Assembly: GCF_001751245.1 (NCBI RefSeq)
Contig: NZ_LJGU01000127.1
Location: forward strand, 432,564 to 496,563
Reading direction: 5' to 3'
Source: Streptomyces oceani
GTDB lineage: Bacteria > Actinomycetota > Actinomycetes > Streptomycetales > Streptomycetaceae
Length of the DNA stretch: 64,000 nt
The stretch's first letter is position 1; each line of letters starts with the position of its first letter. Shown here piece by piece: positions 1-7,514 of the stretch. The notes below the pieces were generated by a model, which was given only the letters and a program-made list of their open reading frames with translations, searched no databases and was not told where the DNA came from. Position numbers and translations under genes: made by a program.

Positions 1-386
1 ACACCGAACAAAACCAGTAACGTTGTGTATTAAAATGACACCTCTGAGTATCACTACGATGTGCAGGTATATCGATACTCTCCGCGTCCCACCTGCGCGA
101 TCTTCCTCCACGGTCATTCGACGCGTGGGACACGCCACACCCCGGCCCCGCCGGAAGCCCTCCGCAACACGGCCGGAAATCGCCCCCGGAATTCCCCCTT
201 CAGGGCATGGGAGGAAGTGCCTGAAAGACCCGTGGGAAGGGGACGCGGCACGGCGAACACACCCGGCCGGCCACCGACCGTCGCCGGCAGCGGACGACGC
301 GACTCCGCATGGACGGATCTCATGATGCCGGTGCCCCGTTTCGACCGCGCCGGCCATCGACCTGGCATACGCGTCACAATGGCGCC
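1..386. other. intergenic region with inverted repeat, no gene seen
   Basis: I find no convincing gene here. The first ~85 bases are clearly richer in A+T than the rest and contain a 7-bp inverted repeat, GAGTATC at 46-52 and GATACTC at 74-80, with the sequence TATATCGATA overlapping the right arm. This looks like a promoter or operator that probably serves a divergent gene lying before the window. The remainder up to the gene at 387 is G+C-rich with no recognisable element. Confidence 0.4.
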
Positions 387-1193
387 ATGCCATTGCCTCT
401 GCCGCTGCCCGCCACGCCCTCCCGGTCCGAGCTGACCGAGCACCTCGTACGCACCCGGATCGCGGGCGACGTGGCCACTCCACGCGAGAACAACCTCTCC
501 CACTACCGCCGGCTCGCGAACGGCGACCGGCACTACTGGCTCGGCCTGGAGCTGGGCGATCGCTGGTCGGACGAGCAGGACGTGCTCGCGGTCATGGCGG
601 AGCGCTGCGGAGTGAGCGACGACCCCGACCACCGGCACGGTCAGGACACCATCGACCCCGAACTGACGGTAAACGCCCTGGACAGGGTCGCCGATCACCT
701 GCGGAAGGCCGCGGAGGGCCGGCAGCGGGTGCTGTTCGCCACCGGACATCCGGGAGCGCTGCTGGACATGCACGGCACCATGGCGATGGCGCTGCGTGCG
801 GCGGGCTGCGAGATCCTCCGGGTGCCGGCCGGGGTGTTCGCCGACGACGGAGTGATCGTGCAGTTCCTGGGCGTCGCGGCGTACGAGCGCGGGGCCTCGC
901 TCTGGCACACCCACTCGCCGGAGCCGATGCGGCAGATCCTCGACACCCGGCGCGGAGCCGGTGAACCGTCTCCGGACCTGGTGATAGCGGACCACGGCTG
1001 GGCGGGCTTCGCCGCGGAGCAGGGCTTGGACGCGGTCGGGTTCGCGGACTCCAACGACCCCGCGCTCTTCCTCGGCGAGGCCGAGGGCACGGTCTCGGTC
1101 ACCGTCCCGCTGGACGACCACGTGACCAGTCCCCGCTTCTACGAGCCCATGACCGCGTACCTGCTGGGCGCCGCGGGGCTGCTACCCGACTGA
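387..1193 (+). CDS. conserved hypothetical protein (phosphatase-like label in relatives)
   Basis: This 268-residue protein starts MPLPLPLPATPSRSELTEHL. The start was chosen at 387 because the stretch before it in the same frame is low-complexity and unlike protein. I recognise it as a conserved streptomycete protein that, from memory, is often labelled 'phosphatase', but I see no classical phosphatase motif. A central segment (about residues 110-160) resembles a Rossmann-like core with ATGHPGALLDMHG, and later Asp/His-rich stretches (VIADHGWAGF, PLDDHV) could bind metal or phosphate. No signal peptide or membrane segment is visible. It stands alone on the plus strand. The gene is very likely real; its function is unassigned. 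Confidence 0.7.
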   Translation: MPLPLPLPATPSRSELTEHLVRTRIAGDVATPRENNLSHYRRLANGDRHYWLGLELGDRWSDEQDVLAVMAERCGVSDDPDHRHGQDTIDPELTVNALDRVADHLRKAAEGRQRVLFATGHPGALLDMHGTMAMALRAAGCEILRVPAGVFADDGVIVQFLGVAAYERGASLWHTHSPEPMRQILDTRRGAGEPSPDLVIADHGWAGFAAEQGLDAVGFADSNDPALFLGEAEGTVSVTVPLDDHVTSPRFYEPMTAYLLGAAGLLPD

Positions 1194-1244
1194 ACCGACC
1201 GCAGCGGACCACGACAACCGCTCAGTGAAGCGACCGGAAAACCA

Positions 1245-1275
1245 TTGGCACTCTCCGAGCAGGCCTTCGTACCCT
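1245..1275 (+). promoter_or_regulatory. candidate promoter for the erm leader
   Basis: A TTGGCA (-35, 1245-1250) and a TACCCT (-10, TAnnnT type, 1270-1275) are separated by 19 bases. The -10 box lies exactly 7 bases before the ATG of the small upstream ORF at 1283, so transcription would begin at or next to that ATG and the leader ORF would be translated without a ribosome binding site. The bases just before the -35 are A-rich (GGAAAACC), as seen at WhiB7/WblC-dependent antibiotic-response promoters. The WblC link is inference. Confidence 0.35.
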
Positions 1276-1282
1276 CTCCGCC

Positions 1283-1411
1283 ATGGGAGCCATCGCAGCG
1301 ATCTTCAACGGGCCGCGCGCCGACGCGTGGTGCGTGTGGAGCGCCCACCTGCCCCTCCGCCCGCGCGGCCGGCGCCCGGCCCTGGTGAGTCAGGACCACC
1401 GCCGCGCCTGA
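1283..1411 (+). CDS. putative leader peptide ORF upstream of erm
   Basis: This is a 42-codon ORF beginning MGAIAAIFNGPRADAW, about 480 bases before the erm start. Its N-terminus (MG followed by Ile/Ala/Phe-rich residues) resembles in style, though not in sequence identity, the macrolide stalling peptides of inducible erm genes such as ErmC (MGIFSIF) and ErmA (IAVV). It lacks a ribosome binding site but has a suitably placed -10 box that would make it leaderless. Arginine/proline-rich residues fill its second half. It may be a chance ORF in G+C-rich DNA; position and promoter geometry are the only support. Confidence 0.3.
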   Translation: MGAIAAIFNGPRADAWCVWSAHLPLRPRGRRPALVSQDHRRA

Positions 1412-1889
1412 ACACGCCGCGGTGAGCACGCCGGACCCCTCGGGAAGCCCGTGGCTCATACGCGGGCCGTCCCCCATCCGCGGCTACCCGTGTCCACACG
1501 TGTGACGCTCCGCTCCTCGCGGTGCGGCTCACCCGTCCGTGCCGCCTCACGCGGTGCTCCCTGACCCTCGCCGCTCGCCGAGCGATGCCGAAACAACCGA
1601 GGTGCGCCCCGGTTCGACGCCCAGCACGGCGCGTCGCCGTCTGAGCCGTACCCGCTACCCGACGCGGCGCCAACGGGCGTCCAGCCACCGTACGACCCTC
1701 CCCCTGGGCAGGAGCACGGCGGCGCCTCTGGCGGGACGTCCCGGCATCGACAGCCTCTCCCCGACGGGCGACACTCCCCGATTCGCGCGGCCGTAGCGGA
1801 CGACCACCACTCCAGGGCCTCCGGTGTCCCCATCGAACCGGACAGGCCGCTGTTCCCGCGCGCCTGTCCTCACACCAGAGGACCGCACC

Positions 1890-2651
1890 GTGGCACACCG
1901 CCGCAAAACCCTCTCACAGAACTTCCTGCGTCAACCCGCCGTCGTACACCGCGTCGTGCGCGCCGCCGCACCGGCCCCGGACGACCTCGTCCTCGAACCG
2001 GGCGCCGGCCAGGGAGCGCTCACCCGCCCGCTCGCGGACCGCTGTCGCCTGGTTCTCGCCTACGAGGTCGACCCTCGGCTGAGCGCCCGGCTCACCGCAC
2101 GGACCCGCGGCCATCCAGGCGTCCAATGGGTGCGGGAGGACTTCCTCCGCGCCCGGCCACCGCGGCAACCCTTCGCCGTGGTCGGCAACATCCCCTTCGC
2201 GCGCACCAACGACATCGTCCGCTGGTGCCTCGACGCCCCCGATCTGACCTCCGCCACGCTGCTGACCCAGTTGGAGTACGGCCTCAAGCGCACCGGCGGC
2301 TACGGCCGTTGGAGTCTGCTGACCGTACGGTCCTGGCCGGAGCACGAATGGCGGTTCCTGTTCCGTGTCGGTCGGACCGCCTTCGAGCCCGTGCCCCGTA
2401 CGGATGCCGCGCTGCTCCGTGTCGAACGTCGCGCGGAACCACTGCTTCCGACGGAACGGCTCGCCGCCTACCGGGAGTTCGTCGAACGGGGGTTCACCGG
2501 AGTGGGCGGCTCCGTGGCGGCGACGCTCTCCCGCGTGCACGGTGCTCGTCGGGTGCGCGCGGTCTGCCGGGGACTGTCGCTGGACGGCTCGGTGCCGGTG
2601 GGATTCGTCCGCCCGGAGCAGTGGCTGGAGCTGTTCCGGGAACTCGGTTGA
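1890..2651 (+). CDS. erm: 23S rRNA adenine-N6 methyltransferase, Erm family
   Basis: The product (253 residues from the GTG at 1890) is an S-adenosylmethionine-dependent methyltransferase of the Erm/KsgA family. Erm enzymes modify A2058 of 23S rRNA and give resistance to macrolides, lincosamides and streptogramin B. Visible motifs are the N-terminal SQNFL (about residue 9), the SAM-binding loop LEPGAGQGALT (about 35-45), the acidic motif YEVDPRL, and the catalytic motif NIPF (about 103-106). Its length fits the family (about 245-280). The start was set at GTG because homology begins with AHRRKTLSQNF. A roughly 700-base untranslated stretch precedes it, with a possible leader ORF, so induction by attenuation is plausible. 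No macrolide-type cluster adjoins it; the PKS cluster lies 26 kb away and encodes a product of unknown type, so it is probably an intrinsic resistance gene. Confidence 0.93.
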   Translation: MAHRRKTLSQNFLRQPAVVHRVVRAAAPAPDDLVLEPGAGQGALTRPLADRCRLVLAYEVDPRLSARLTARTRGHPGVQWVREDFLRARPPRQPFAVVGNIPFARTNDIVRWCLDAPDLTSATLLTQLEYGLKRTGGYGRWSLLTVRSWPEHEWRFLFRVGRTAFEPVPRTDAALLRVERRAEPLLPTERLAAYREFVERGFTGVGGSVAATLSRVHGARRVRAVCRGLSLDGSVPVGFVRPEQWLELFRELG

Positions 2652-2746
2652 CCGGTCACCCGCTGACCGATTGACGGGTCCGCCCGTACGCGCGGGGCGG
2701 CGTACGGGCGGCGGACCGGAAGGGAGCGCGGGCACGGGCGGCCGGC

Positions 2747-3634
2747 TCAGCTCCTGCCACGCGGCGGGCGGACGAGGCCCTCCTGGATCACCGAGACCGC
2801 CAGCGCGCCCTCCGTGGTGAACATCCGCCCCTGCGCCAGCCCCCGGCTGCTCTGCGAGGTCGGGGAGCCCTGGTCGTACAGCAGCCACTCGTCCGCGCGG
2901 AACGCCCGGTGAAACCACATCGAGTGGTCCAGGCTCGCGCCCACCACGTCGCCCACCGTCCAACCGCCGCGCCCCTGCGCGAGCAGGACCGAGTCCAGCA
3001 GCGTCATGTCCGAGACATAGGTGGCCAGGCAGAGGTGTGTGGCAGGGTCGTCCAGTTCGCCGTCCAGCTTGCCATTCGTACGGAACCAGACCTGGGAGTG
3101 CGGCGCACGCGCCTCACCGGCGCTGGCGTACGGCGGGTCCGCGACGTAGCGCAGGTCCACCGCCGCCCGCAGGCGGGACATGCGCCGCACCGCGGCGGTG
3201 TCCTGGAACAGGTGCGCGTGTCGGGCGAGCAGCTCGTCGGAGGTCGGGAGCGTCTCCGGATCGGGGGCCTCGGGCATGGGCTCCTGGTGCGTCCTGCCCT
3301 CCTCCGCCTGCTGGAAGGAGGCGGTCAGCTGGAATATGGGGCGGCCGTCCTGCACGGCGCGCACTCCCCGGGTGGTGAAGGAGAAGCCGTCCCGGACGCG
3401 GTCCACCGTGTACACGATCGGCGTGTCCGGATCGCCCGGCCAGAGGAAGTACGCGTGCAGAGAGTGCGGAAGGCGCCCCGAGGGAACCGTACGACAGGCC
3501 GCGGCCAGCGCCTGCGCGGCGATCTGGCCGCCGAACACCCGGCGCGTGTCCGCGGGCACGCTGCCGCCCTGGAATACGTCCCCGTCGACCCGTTCCAAGG
3601 TGAGCAGGTCGACCAGCTCTTCGAGTGCGTTCAC
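2747..3634 (-). CDS. tesB: acyl-CoA thioesterase II
   Basis: This 295-residue double-hotdog protein hydrolyses acyl-CoA to free acid and CoA in the cytoplasm. The N-terminal hotdog contains RRVFGGQIAAQAL (about residues 32-44) and PHSLHAYFLWPGD; the C-terminal half contains the conserved catalytic segments SLDHSMWFHR (Asp), the Ser/Thr of SPTSQSSRG, and a downstream Gln (GLAQGRMFT), matching the Asp-Thr-Gln triad of E. coli TesB. The start is GTG at 3634 with GGAGGAATCCG immediately before it. It follows the acyl-CoA dehydrogenase gene by 69 bases on the same strand and is probably co-transcribed, suggesting a role in balancing the acyl-CoA pool. Length and motifs leave little doubt. Confidence 0.93.
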   Translation of the reverse strand: MNALEELVDLLTLERVDGDVFQGGSVPADTRRVFGGQIAAQALAAACRTVPSGRLPHSLHAYFLWPGDPDTPIVYTVDRVRDGFSFTTRGVRAVQDGRPIFQLTASFQQAEEGRTHQEPMPEAPDPETLPTSDELLARHAHLFQDTAAVRRMSRLRAAVDLRYVADPPYASAGEARAPHSQVWFRTNGKLDGELDDPATHLCLATYVSDMTLLDSVLLAQGRGGWTVGDVVGASLDHSMWFHRAFRADEWLLYDQGSPTSQSSRGLAQGRMFTTEGALAVSVIQEGLVRPPRGRS

Positions 3635-3703
3635 CGGATTCCTCCGAGGATGCCCCGGCTCCGGGGTCGTACGGGACGCGCGAGGGTCACCTCACGGTCG
3701 GGT

Positions 3704-4861
3704 TCACAGGCCCATCGACTTGGCGATGATGGAGCGCATGACCTCGCTGGTGCCGCCGTAGATGCGGGTCACACGGGTGTCGGCGTACAGCCGGGCGATG
3801 GGGTACTCCATCATATAGCCGTATCCGCCGTGCAGTTGGAGGCACTTGTCGATGACCCGGGCCGCGGTCTCGGTGGTGAACAGCTTGGCGGACGCGGCGT
3901 CGGCGGCGGTGAGTTCACCGGCGTCGTGCGCCTCCAGGGCCCTGTCGACCACGGCCTGCATCGCGTCCACGTCCGTCCGGCAGTCGGCCAGGACGAACTT
4001 GGTGTTCTGGAACGACGCGACCTCCCGGCCGAACACCGTCCGCTCCTTGACGTAGTCGTGGGCGAATCGGACCGCCGCCGCCGCTTGCGCGTAGGCACTC
4101 AGCGCGATGCCGAGCCGCTCCTGCGGCAGGTTGTGGGCGAGGTATCCGAAGGCCTCGCCCTCCTCCCCGAGGAGGTCCTCGACGGGCACCCGGACGTCGT
4201 CGAAGGCCAACTCCGCGGTGTCCGAGGACTTCAGGCCGAGCTTGTCCAGCGTACGACCGACCGTGTAGCCCTCCGAGGCGGTGTCCACCACCAGGATGGA
4301 TATGCCGGCGCGCCGGTTCTCCGGGTCCGGCGCGGACGTACGGCAGCAGACGAGCATCCGGTCCGCCTGCGCGCCGCCGGTGATGAAGGTCTTGGCACCG
4401 TTGAGGACGTAGTGCGTGCCGTCCGCTGAGAGCTTGGCGGTGGTCCGCATCCCGGCCAGGTCGGAGCCGGTGCCGGGCTCGGTCATGGCGATGGCGGTCA
4501 TCATGTCCCCGCTGACGAAGCCGGGCAGCCAGCGGCGCTTCTGCTCCGCGTTGGCGTACTTCATGAAGTACGGCAGGCACAGCGCCGTGTGGACGCTCGA
4601 ACCGCCGAAGCTGACACCGGCGCGGGTGGTCTCCTCCGTCAGCACCGCGTTGAACTTGAAGCTGGTCTCGCCCGCGCCGCCGTACTCCTCCGGGACCTCG
4701 ATGCCGAAGACCCCCAGTTCGCCCAGCTTCTTGTAGAAGTCCCGGGGAACAACGCCCTCCTCGGACCACCGCGGGTAGTGCGGGACGACCTCGGCCTCGA
4801 TGAACTCGCGGATGGTCCGACGGAACGCCTCATGGTCCTCGTTGAACACCGTACGCCGCAT
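3704..4861 (-). CDS. acyl-CoA dehydrogenase
   Basis: This is a 385-residue FAD flavoprotein that oxidises an acyl-CoA to the trans-2-enoyl-CoA, passing electrons to electron-transfer flavoprotein. Signature segments are ITGGAQAD and AMTEPGTGSDLAGM in the middle domain, the C-terminal LQLHGGYGYMMEYPIARLYAD, and TRIYGGTSEVMRSIIAKSMGL at the end. The start at 4861 (MRRTVFNEDHEAF) was chosen because GGAGGTACACC sits directly before it; a longer reading to 4945 adds an unrelated tail. It is divergent from the carboxylase operon, with the TetR gene between, the same order as the acyl-CoA/leucine catabolic locus around SCO2774-2779 of S. coelicolor. The exact substrate is not readable. Confidence 0.92.
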   Translation of the reverse strand: MRRTVFNEDHEAFRRTIREFIEAEVVPHYPRWSEEGVVPRDFYKKLGELGVFGIEVPEEYGGAGETSFKFNAVLTEETTRAGVSFGGSSVHTALCLPYFMKYANAEQKRRWLPGFVSGDMMTAIAMTEPGTGSDLAGMRTTAKLSADGTHYVLNGAKTFITGGAQADRMLVCCRTSAPDPENRRAGISILVVDTASEGYTVGRTLDKLGLKSSDTAELAFDDVRVPVEDLLGEEGEAFGYLAHNLPQERLGIALSAYAQAAAAVRFAHDYVKERTVFGREVASFQNTKFVLADCRTDVDAMQAVVDRALEAHDAGELTAADAASAKLFTTETAARVIDKCLQLHGGYGYMMEYPIARLYADTRVTRIYGGTSEVMRSIIAKSMGL

Positions 4862-5014
4862 GGTGTACCTCCACTGCGGCGGAACCGCCGCCATAACGGA
4901 ACTTCTAAGCGCTTGCTCAGGCCAAGTTACCGGTGCGTTCTTCACACTGTCCAGGGCGCTGGCACGCTCCAGGGCACGCCGGCACCGCCCAGGGACGAAC
5001 GCAGCGCCGGCCGC

Positions 5015-5671
5015 TCAGTCGCCTGCCGCTCGGACGCCCGCGCCGCCCGCCATCGTTCCTTCGCGCCCCGCGCTTCCGCCGGCCGCCGCCAGCGCACCGC
5101 GGGCCAGGCGATGCAGCAGGGCGGCCGTGGCGTGGCGGTCCGGCAGTCGAGCGGGGCCGTCGAGATGCGGAGTGGAGTTGAGCAGCCCGAAGACGGTGTG
5201 CACGGACACCCGGGCCTCCAGCACGGTCAGGCCCGGGTAGACGTCACGCACGGCGGCCACCCACAGCTCGACGTACTGCCGCTGCAGCTTGCGCACCTGC
5301 CGGCGGTCAGCGGCCCGCAGCCGGTCCAGCTCCCGATCGTGCAGCGTGATGAGGGAGCGGTCGTCCAGGGCGAAGTCGATGTGCCCGTCCACCAGGGCGG
5401 CCAGCGTCGCCTCGGGCGCCAGTCCGGCCGCGGCCGACTCCTCGATCCGCATCCGACCGCCCTCGTGCAGCCGCTCGCTGATTCCCACCAGCAGTTCGGC
5501 GAGCATGGCGTCCTTGCCCGCGAAGTGCCGGTAGAGCCCCGGGCCGCTGATGCCGACCGCCGCCCCTATCTCGTCGACCCCGACGCCGTGGAAACCCCGC
5601 TCGGCGAACAGCCGGGCAGCCTCACGCAGGATCTGCTCACGGCGGGTGGGAGGGGCCGTATCGGTGCTCAT
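5015..5671 (-). CDS. accR: TetR-family repressor, AccR-like
   Basis: This regulator (218 residues from the ATG at 5671; an ATG at 5680 would add three) has an N-terminal helix-turn-helix: REQILREAARLFAERGFHGVGVDEIGAAVG then SGPGLYRHFAGKDAML, followed by an all-helical ligand domain. It is divergent to the acyl-CoA carboxylase operon, and the shared intergenic region contains two 16-bp palindromes of the form GTTAA-N6-TTAAC. From memory this is the motif described for AccR, a TetR repressor of acyl-CoA metabolism in S. avermitilis. The gene order also matches the S. coelicolor locus. Repression of its own gene and the liu/acc operon, relieved by short-chain acyl-CoAs, is the likely role. The symbol is by analogy. 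Confidence 0.88.
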   Translation of the reverse strand: MSTDTAPPTRREQILREAARLFAERGFHGVGVDEIGAAVGISGPGLYRHFAGKDAMLAELLVGISERLHEGGRMRIEESAAAGLAPEATLAALVDGHIDFALDDRSLITLHDRELDRLRAADRRQVRKLQRQYVELWVAAVRDVYPGLTVLEARVSVHTVFGLLNSTPHLDGPARLPDRHATAALLHRLARGALAAAGGSAGREGTMAGGAGVRAAGD

Positions 5672-5693
5672 GGCACCCATTCTAGACAGCCGA

Positions 5694-5709
5694 GTTAATG
5701 CTCGTTAAC
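5694..5709. promoter_or_regulatory. AccR-type operator 1
   Basis: GTTAATGCTCGTTAAC is an exact GTTAA-N6-TTAAC palindrome. It lies 22 bases before the TetR start and about 170 bases before the carboxylase start, well placed to control both divergent genes. Confidence 0.7.
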
Positions 5710-5720
5710 CTTCATGTGGA

Positions 5721-5736
5721 GTTAACGGTTACTAAC
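5721..5736. promoter_or_regulatory. AccR-type operator 2 (one mismatch)
   Basis: GTTAACGGTTACTAAC has the same GTTAA-N6-TTAAC design with one mismatch in the right arm. Its centre is 27 bases from that of operator 1, which suggests cooperative or paired binding by the neighbouring TetR regulator. Confidence 0.6.
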
Positions 5737-5877
5737 GCTCTTCGGGTCGACTGGTCGGCCCGTCGACGGCCCGACGGGCGAGTGGACCGGCGACACTCAC
5801 AGCAGGCGCACACATGGAGCACGTACGCACAGAGCAGGCGCACACTCACCCGCGGCAGAAGCAAGGGGGCCCAGCGG

Positions 5878-7509
5878 ATGCAGGAGGCAACGACGCTCAC
5901 CAGCAGCGTCGACGCGGCGTCCGAGTCCGGCAGGACGAACGACGCGGCACACCGTGAACTCGCGGCGAGACTCCGCGAGAAGCTGGCCGCGGCCCGGGCG
6001 GGCGGCGGGGCGAGGGCTCGCGAGCGACACACCGCGCGCGGCAAGCTGCTCCCCCGGGACCGCGTGGACGCCCTGCTGGACCCGGGCTCTCCGTTCCTGG
6101 AGCTCGCACCACTGGCCGCGGACGGTCTGTACGACGACGCGGCTCCCGCCGCCGGTGTGATCGCCGGAATCGGCCGGATCTGTGGCCGCGAGGTGATGAT
6201 CGTGGCCAACGACGCCACGGTCAAGGGCGGCACGTACTACCCGATGACGGTCAAGAAGCATCTACGAGCGCAGGAAGTGGCCCTGGAGAACCGCCTGCCG
6301 TGCGTGTACCTGGTGGACTCCGGAGGCGCGTTCCTGCCGATGCAGGACGAGGTGTTCCCGGACCGCGAGCACTTCGGTCGGATCTTCTACAACCAGGCGC
6401 GGATGTCCGGCGCCGGCGTGCCGCAGATCGCGGCGGTCCTCGGCTCCTGCACCGCTGGAGGCGCGTACGTCCCCGCGATGAGCGACGAAGCGGTCATCGT
6501 CCGCGAGCAGGGCACCATCTTCCTCGGTGGGCCGCCGCTGGTGAAGGCCGCGACGGGTGAGGTCGTGACCGCGGAGGAACTGGGCGGGGGCGAGGTGCAC
6601 TCGCGCGTCTCCGGTGTGACGGACCACCTCGCGGAGGACGACGCGCACGCCCTGCGCATCGTCCGGCACATCGTGGACACCCTGCCCGAGCGTTCCGTAC
6701 TGCCCTGGCGCGTCCGCCCCGTGGCCGAGCCCGTCGTCGACCCGGCGGAGTTGTACGCCGCCGTCCCGGTCGACTCCCGCACTCCGTACGACGTGCGGGA
6801 GGTGATCGCGCGGGTGGTCGACGGCTCGTGCTTCCAGGAGTTCAAGACGGAGTACGGCACCACGCTGGTCACCGGGTTCGCGCACATCCACGGTCACCCG
6901 GTCGGCATCGTGGCGAACAACGGCATCCTGTTCGCCGAATCGGCCCAGAAGGGCGCGCACTTCATCGAGCTGTGCGACCAGCGTGGGATCCCCCTGCTCT
7001 TCCTGCAGAACATCTCCGGCTTCATGGTCGGGAAGGACTACGAGGCCGGGGGCATCGCCAAGCACGGTGCCAAGATGGTGACCGCCGTCGCCTGCACCAG
7101 GGTTCCCAAACTCACCGTGGTCATCGGTGGTTCGTACGGCGCTGGGAACTACTCCATGTGCGGACGAGCCTACGACCCCCGCTTCCTGTGGATGTGGCCG
7201 AACGCCAAGATCTCCGTGATGGGTGGGGAGCAGGCCGCCTCCGTGCTGGCCACGGTCAAGCGCGACCAGTTGGAGGCGCGCGGCGAGGAATGGAGTCAGG
7301 CGGACGAGGACGCCTTCCGGGCACCCGTCCGCGCACAGTACGACGAGCAGGGAAACGCCTACTACGCCACGGCTCGGCTGTGGGACGACGGCGTGATCGA
7401 CCCGCTGGAGACTCGTACGGTCCTGGGTCTCGCGTTGACGGCCTGCGCGAACGCCCCACTGCCGCAGAAGGACCCGGCGGTACCCAACTACGGCGTCTTC
7501 CGGATGTGA
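5878..7509 (+). CDS. liuB: acyl-CoA carboxylase beta (carboxyltransferase), methylcrotonyl-type
   Basis: This 543-residue biotin-dependent carboxyltransferase transfers the carboxyl group from biotin to an acyl-CoA; in this gene set the expected substrate is 3-methylcrotonyl-CoA from leucine. Visible family segments are [24 protein letters not shown] near the N-terminus, [18 protein letters not shown], the oxyanion-type loops [14 protein letters not shown] and [16 protein letters not shown], and [19 protein letters not shown], which is typical of the methylcrotonyl-CoA carboxylase beta subunit. The start was set at 5878 behind AAGGGGG; the longer upstream reading crosses the operator region. 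It heads a four-gene operon with the alpha subunit 5 bases downstream. The operators at 5694-5736 are likely to repress it. Confidence 0.94.
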   Translation: MQEATTLTSSVDAASESGRTNDAAHRELAARLREKLAAARAGGGARARERHTARGKLLPRDRVDALLDPGSPFLELAPLAADGLYDDAAPAAGVIAGIGRICGREVMIVANDATVKGGTYYPMTVKKHLRAQEVALENRLPCVYLVDSGGAFLPMQDEVFPDREHFGRIFYNQARMSGAGVPQIAAVLGSCTAGGAYVPAMSDEAVIVREQGTIFLGGPPLVKAATGEVVTAEELGGGEVHSRVSGVTDHLAEDDAHALRIVRHIVDTLPERSVLPWRVRPVAEPVVDPAELYAAVPVDSRTPYDVREVIARVVDGSCFQEFKTEYGTTLVTGFAHIHGHPVGIVANNGILFAESAQKGAHFIELCDQRGIPLLFLQNISGFMVGKDYEAGGIAKHGAKMVTAVACTRVPKLTVVIGGSYGAGNYSMCGRAYDPRFLWMWPNAKISVMGGEQAASVLATVKRDQLEARGEEWSQADEDAFRAPVRAQYDEQGNAYYATARLWDDGVIDPLETRTVLGLALTACANAPLPQKDPAVPNYGVFRM

Positions 7510-7514
7510 GAGGG

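Noticed and set aside
1422..1505. Second short ORF (GTG start, 27 codons) in the erm leader
   Set aside because: No ribosome binding site, no promoter geometry and no resemblance to stalling peptides; likely chance.
2909..4429. 506-codon plus-strand open frame opposite tesB and acyl-CoA dehydrogenase
   Set aside because: Antisense shadow; the minus-strand genes have full-length conserved families and ribosome binding sites.
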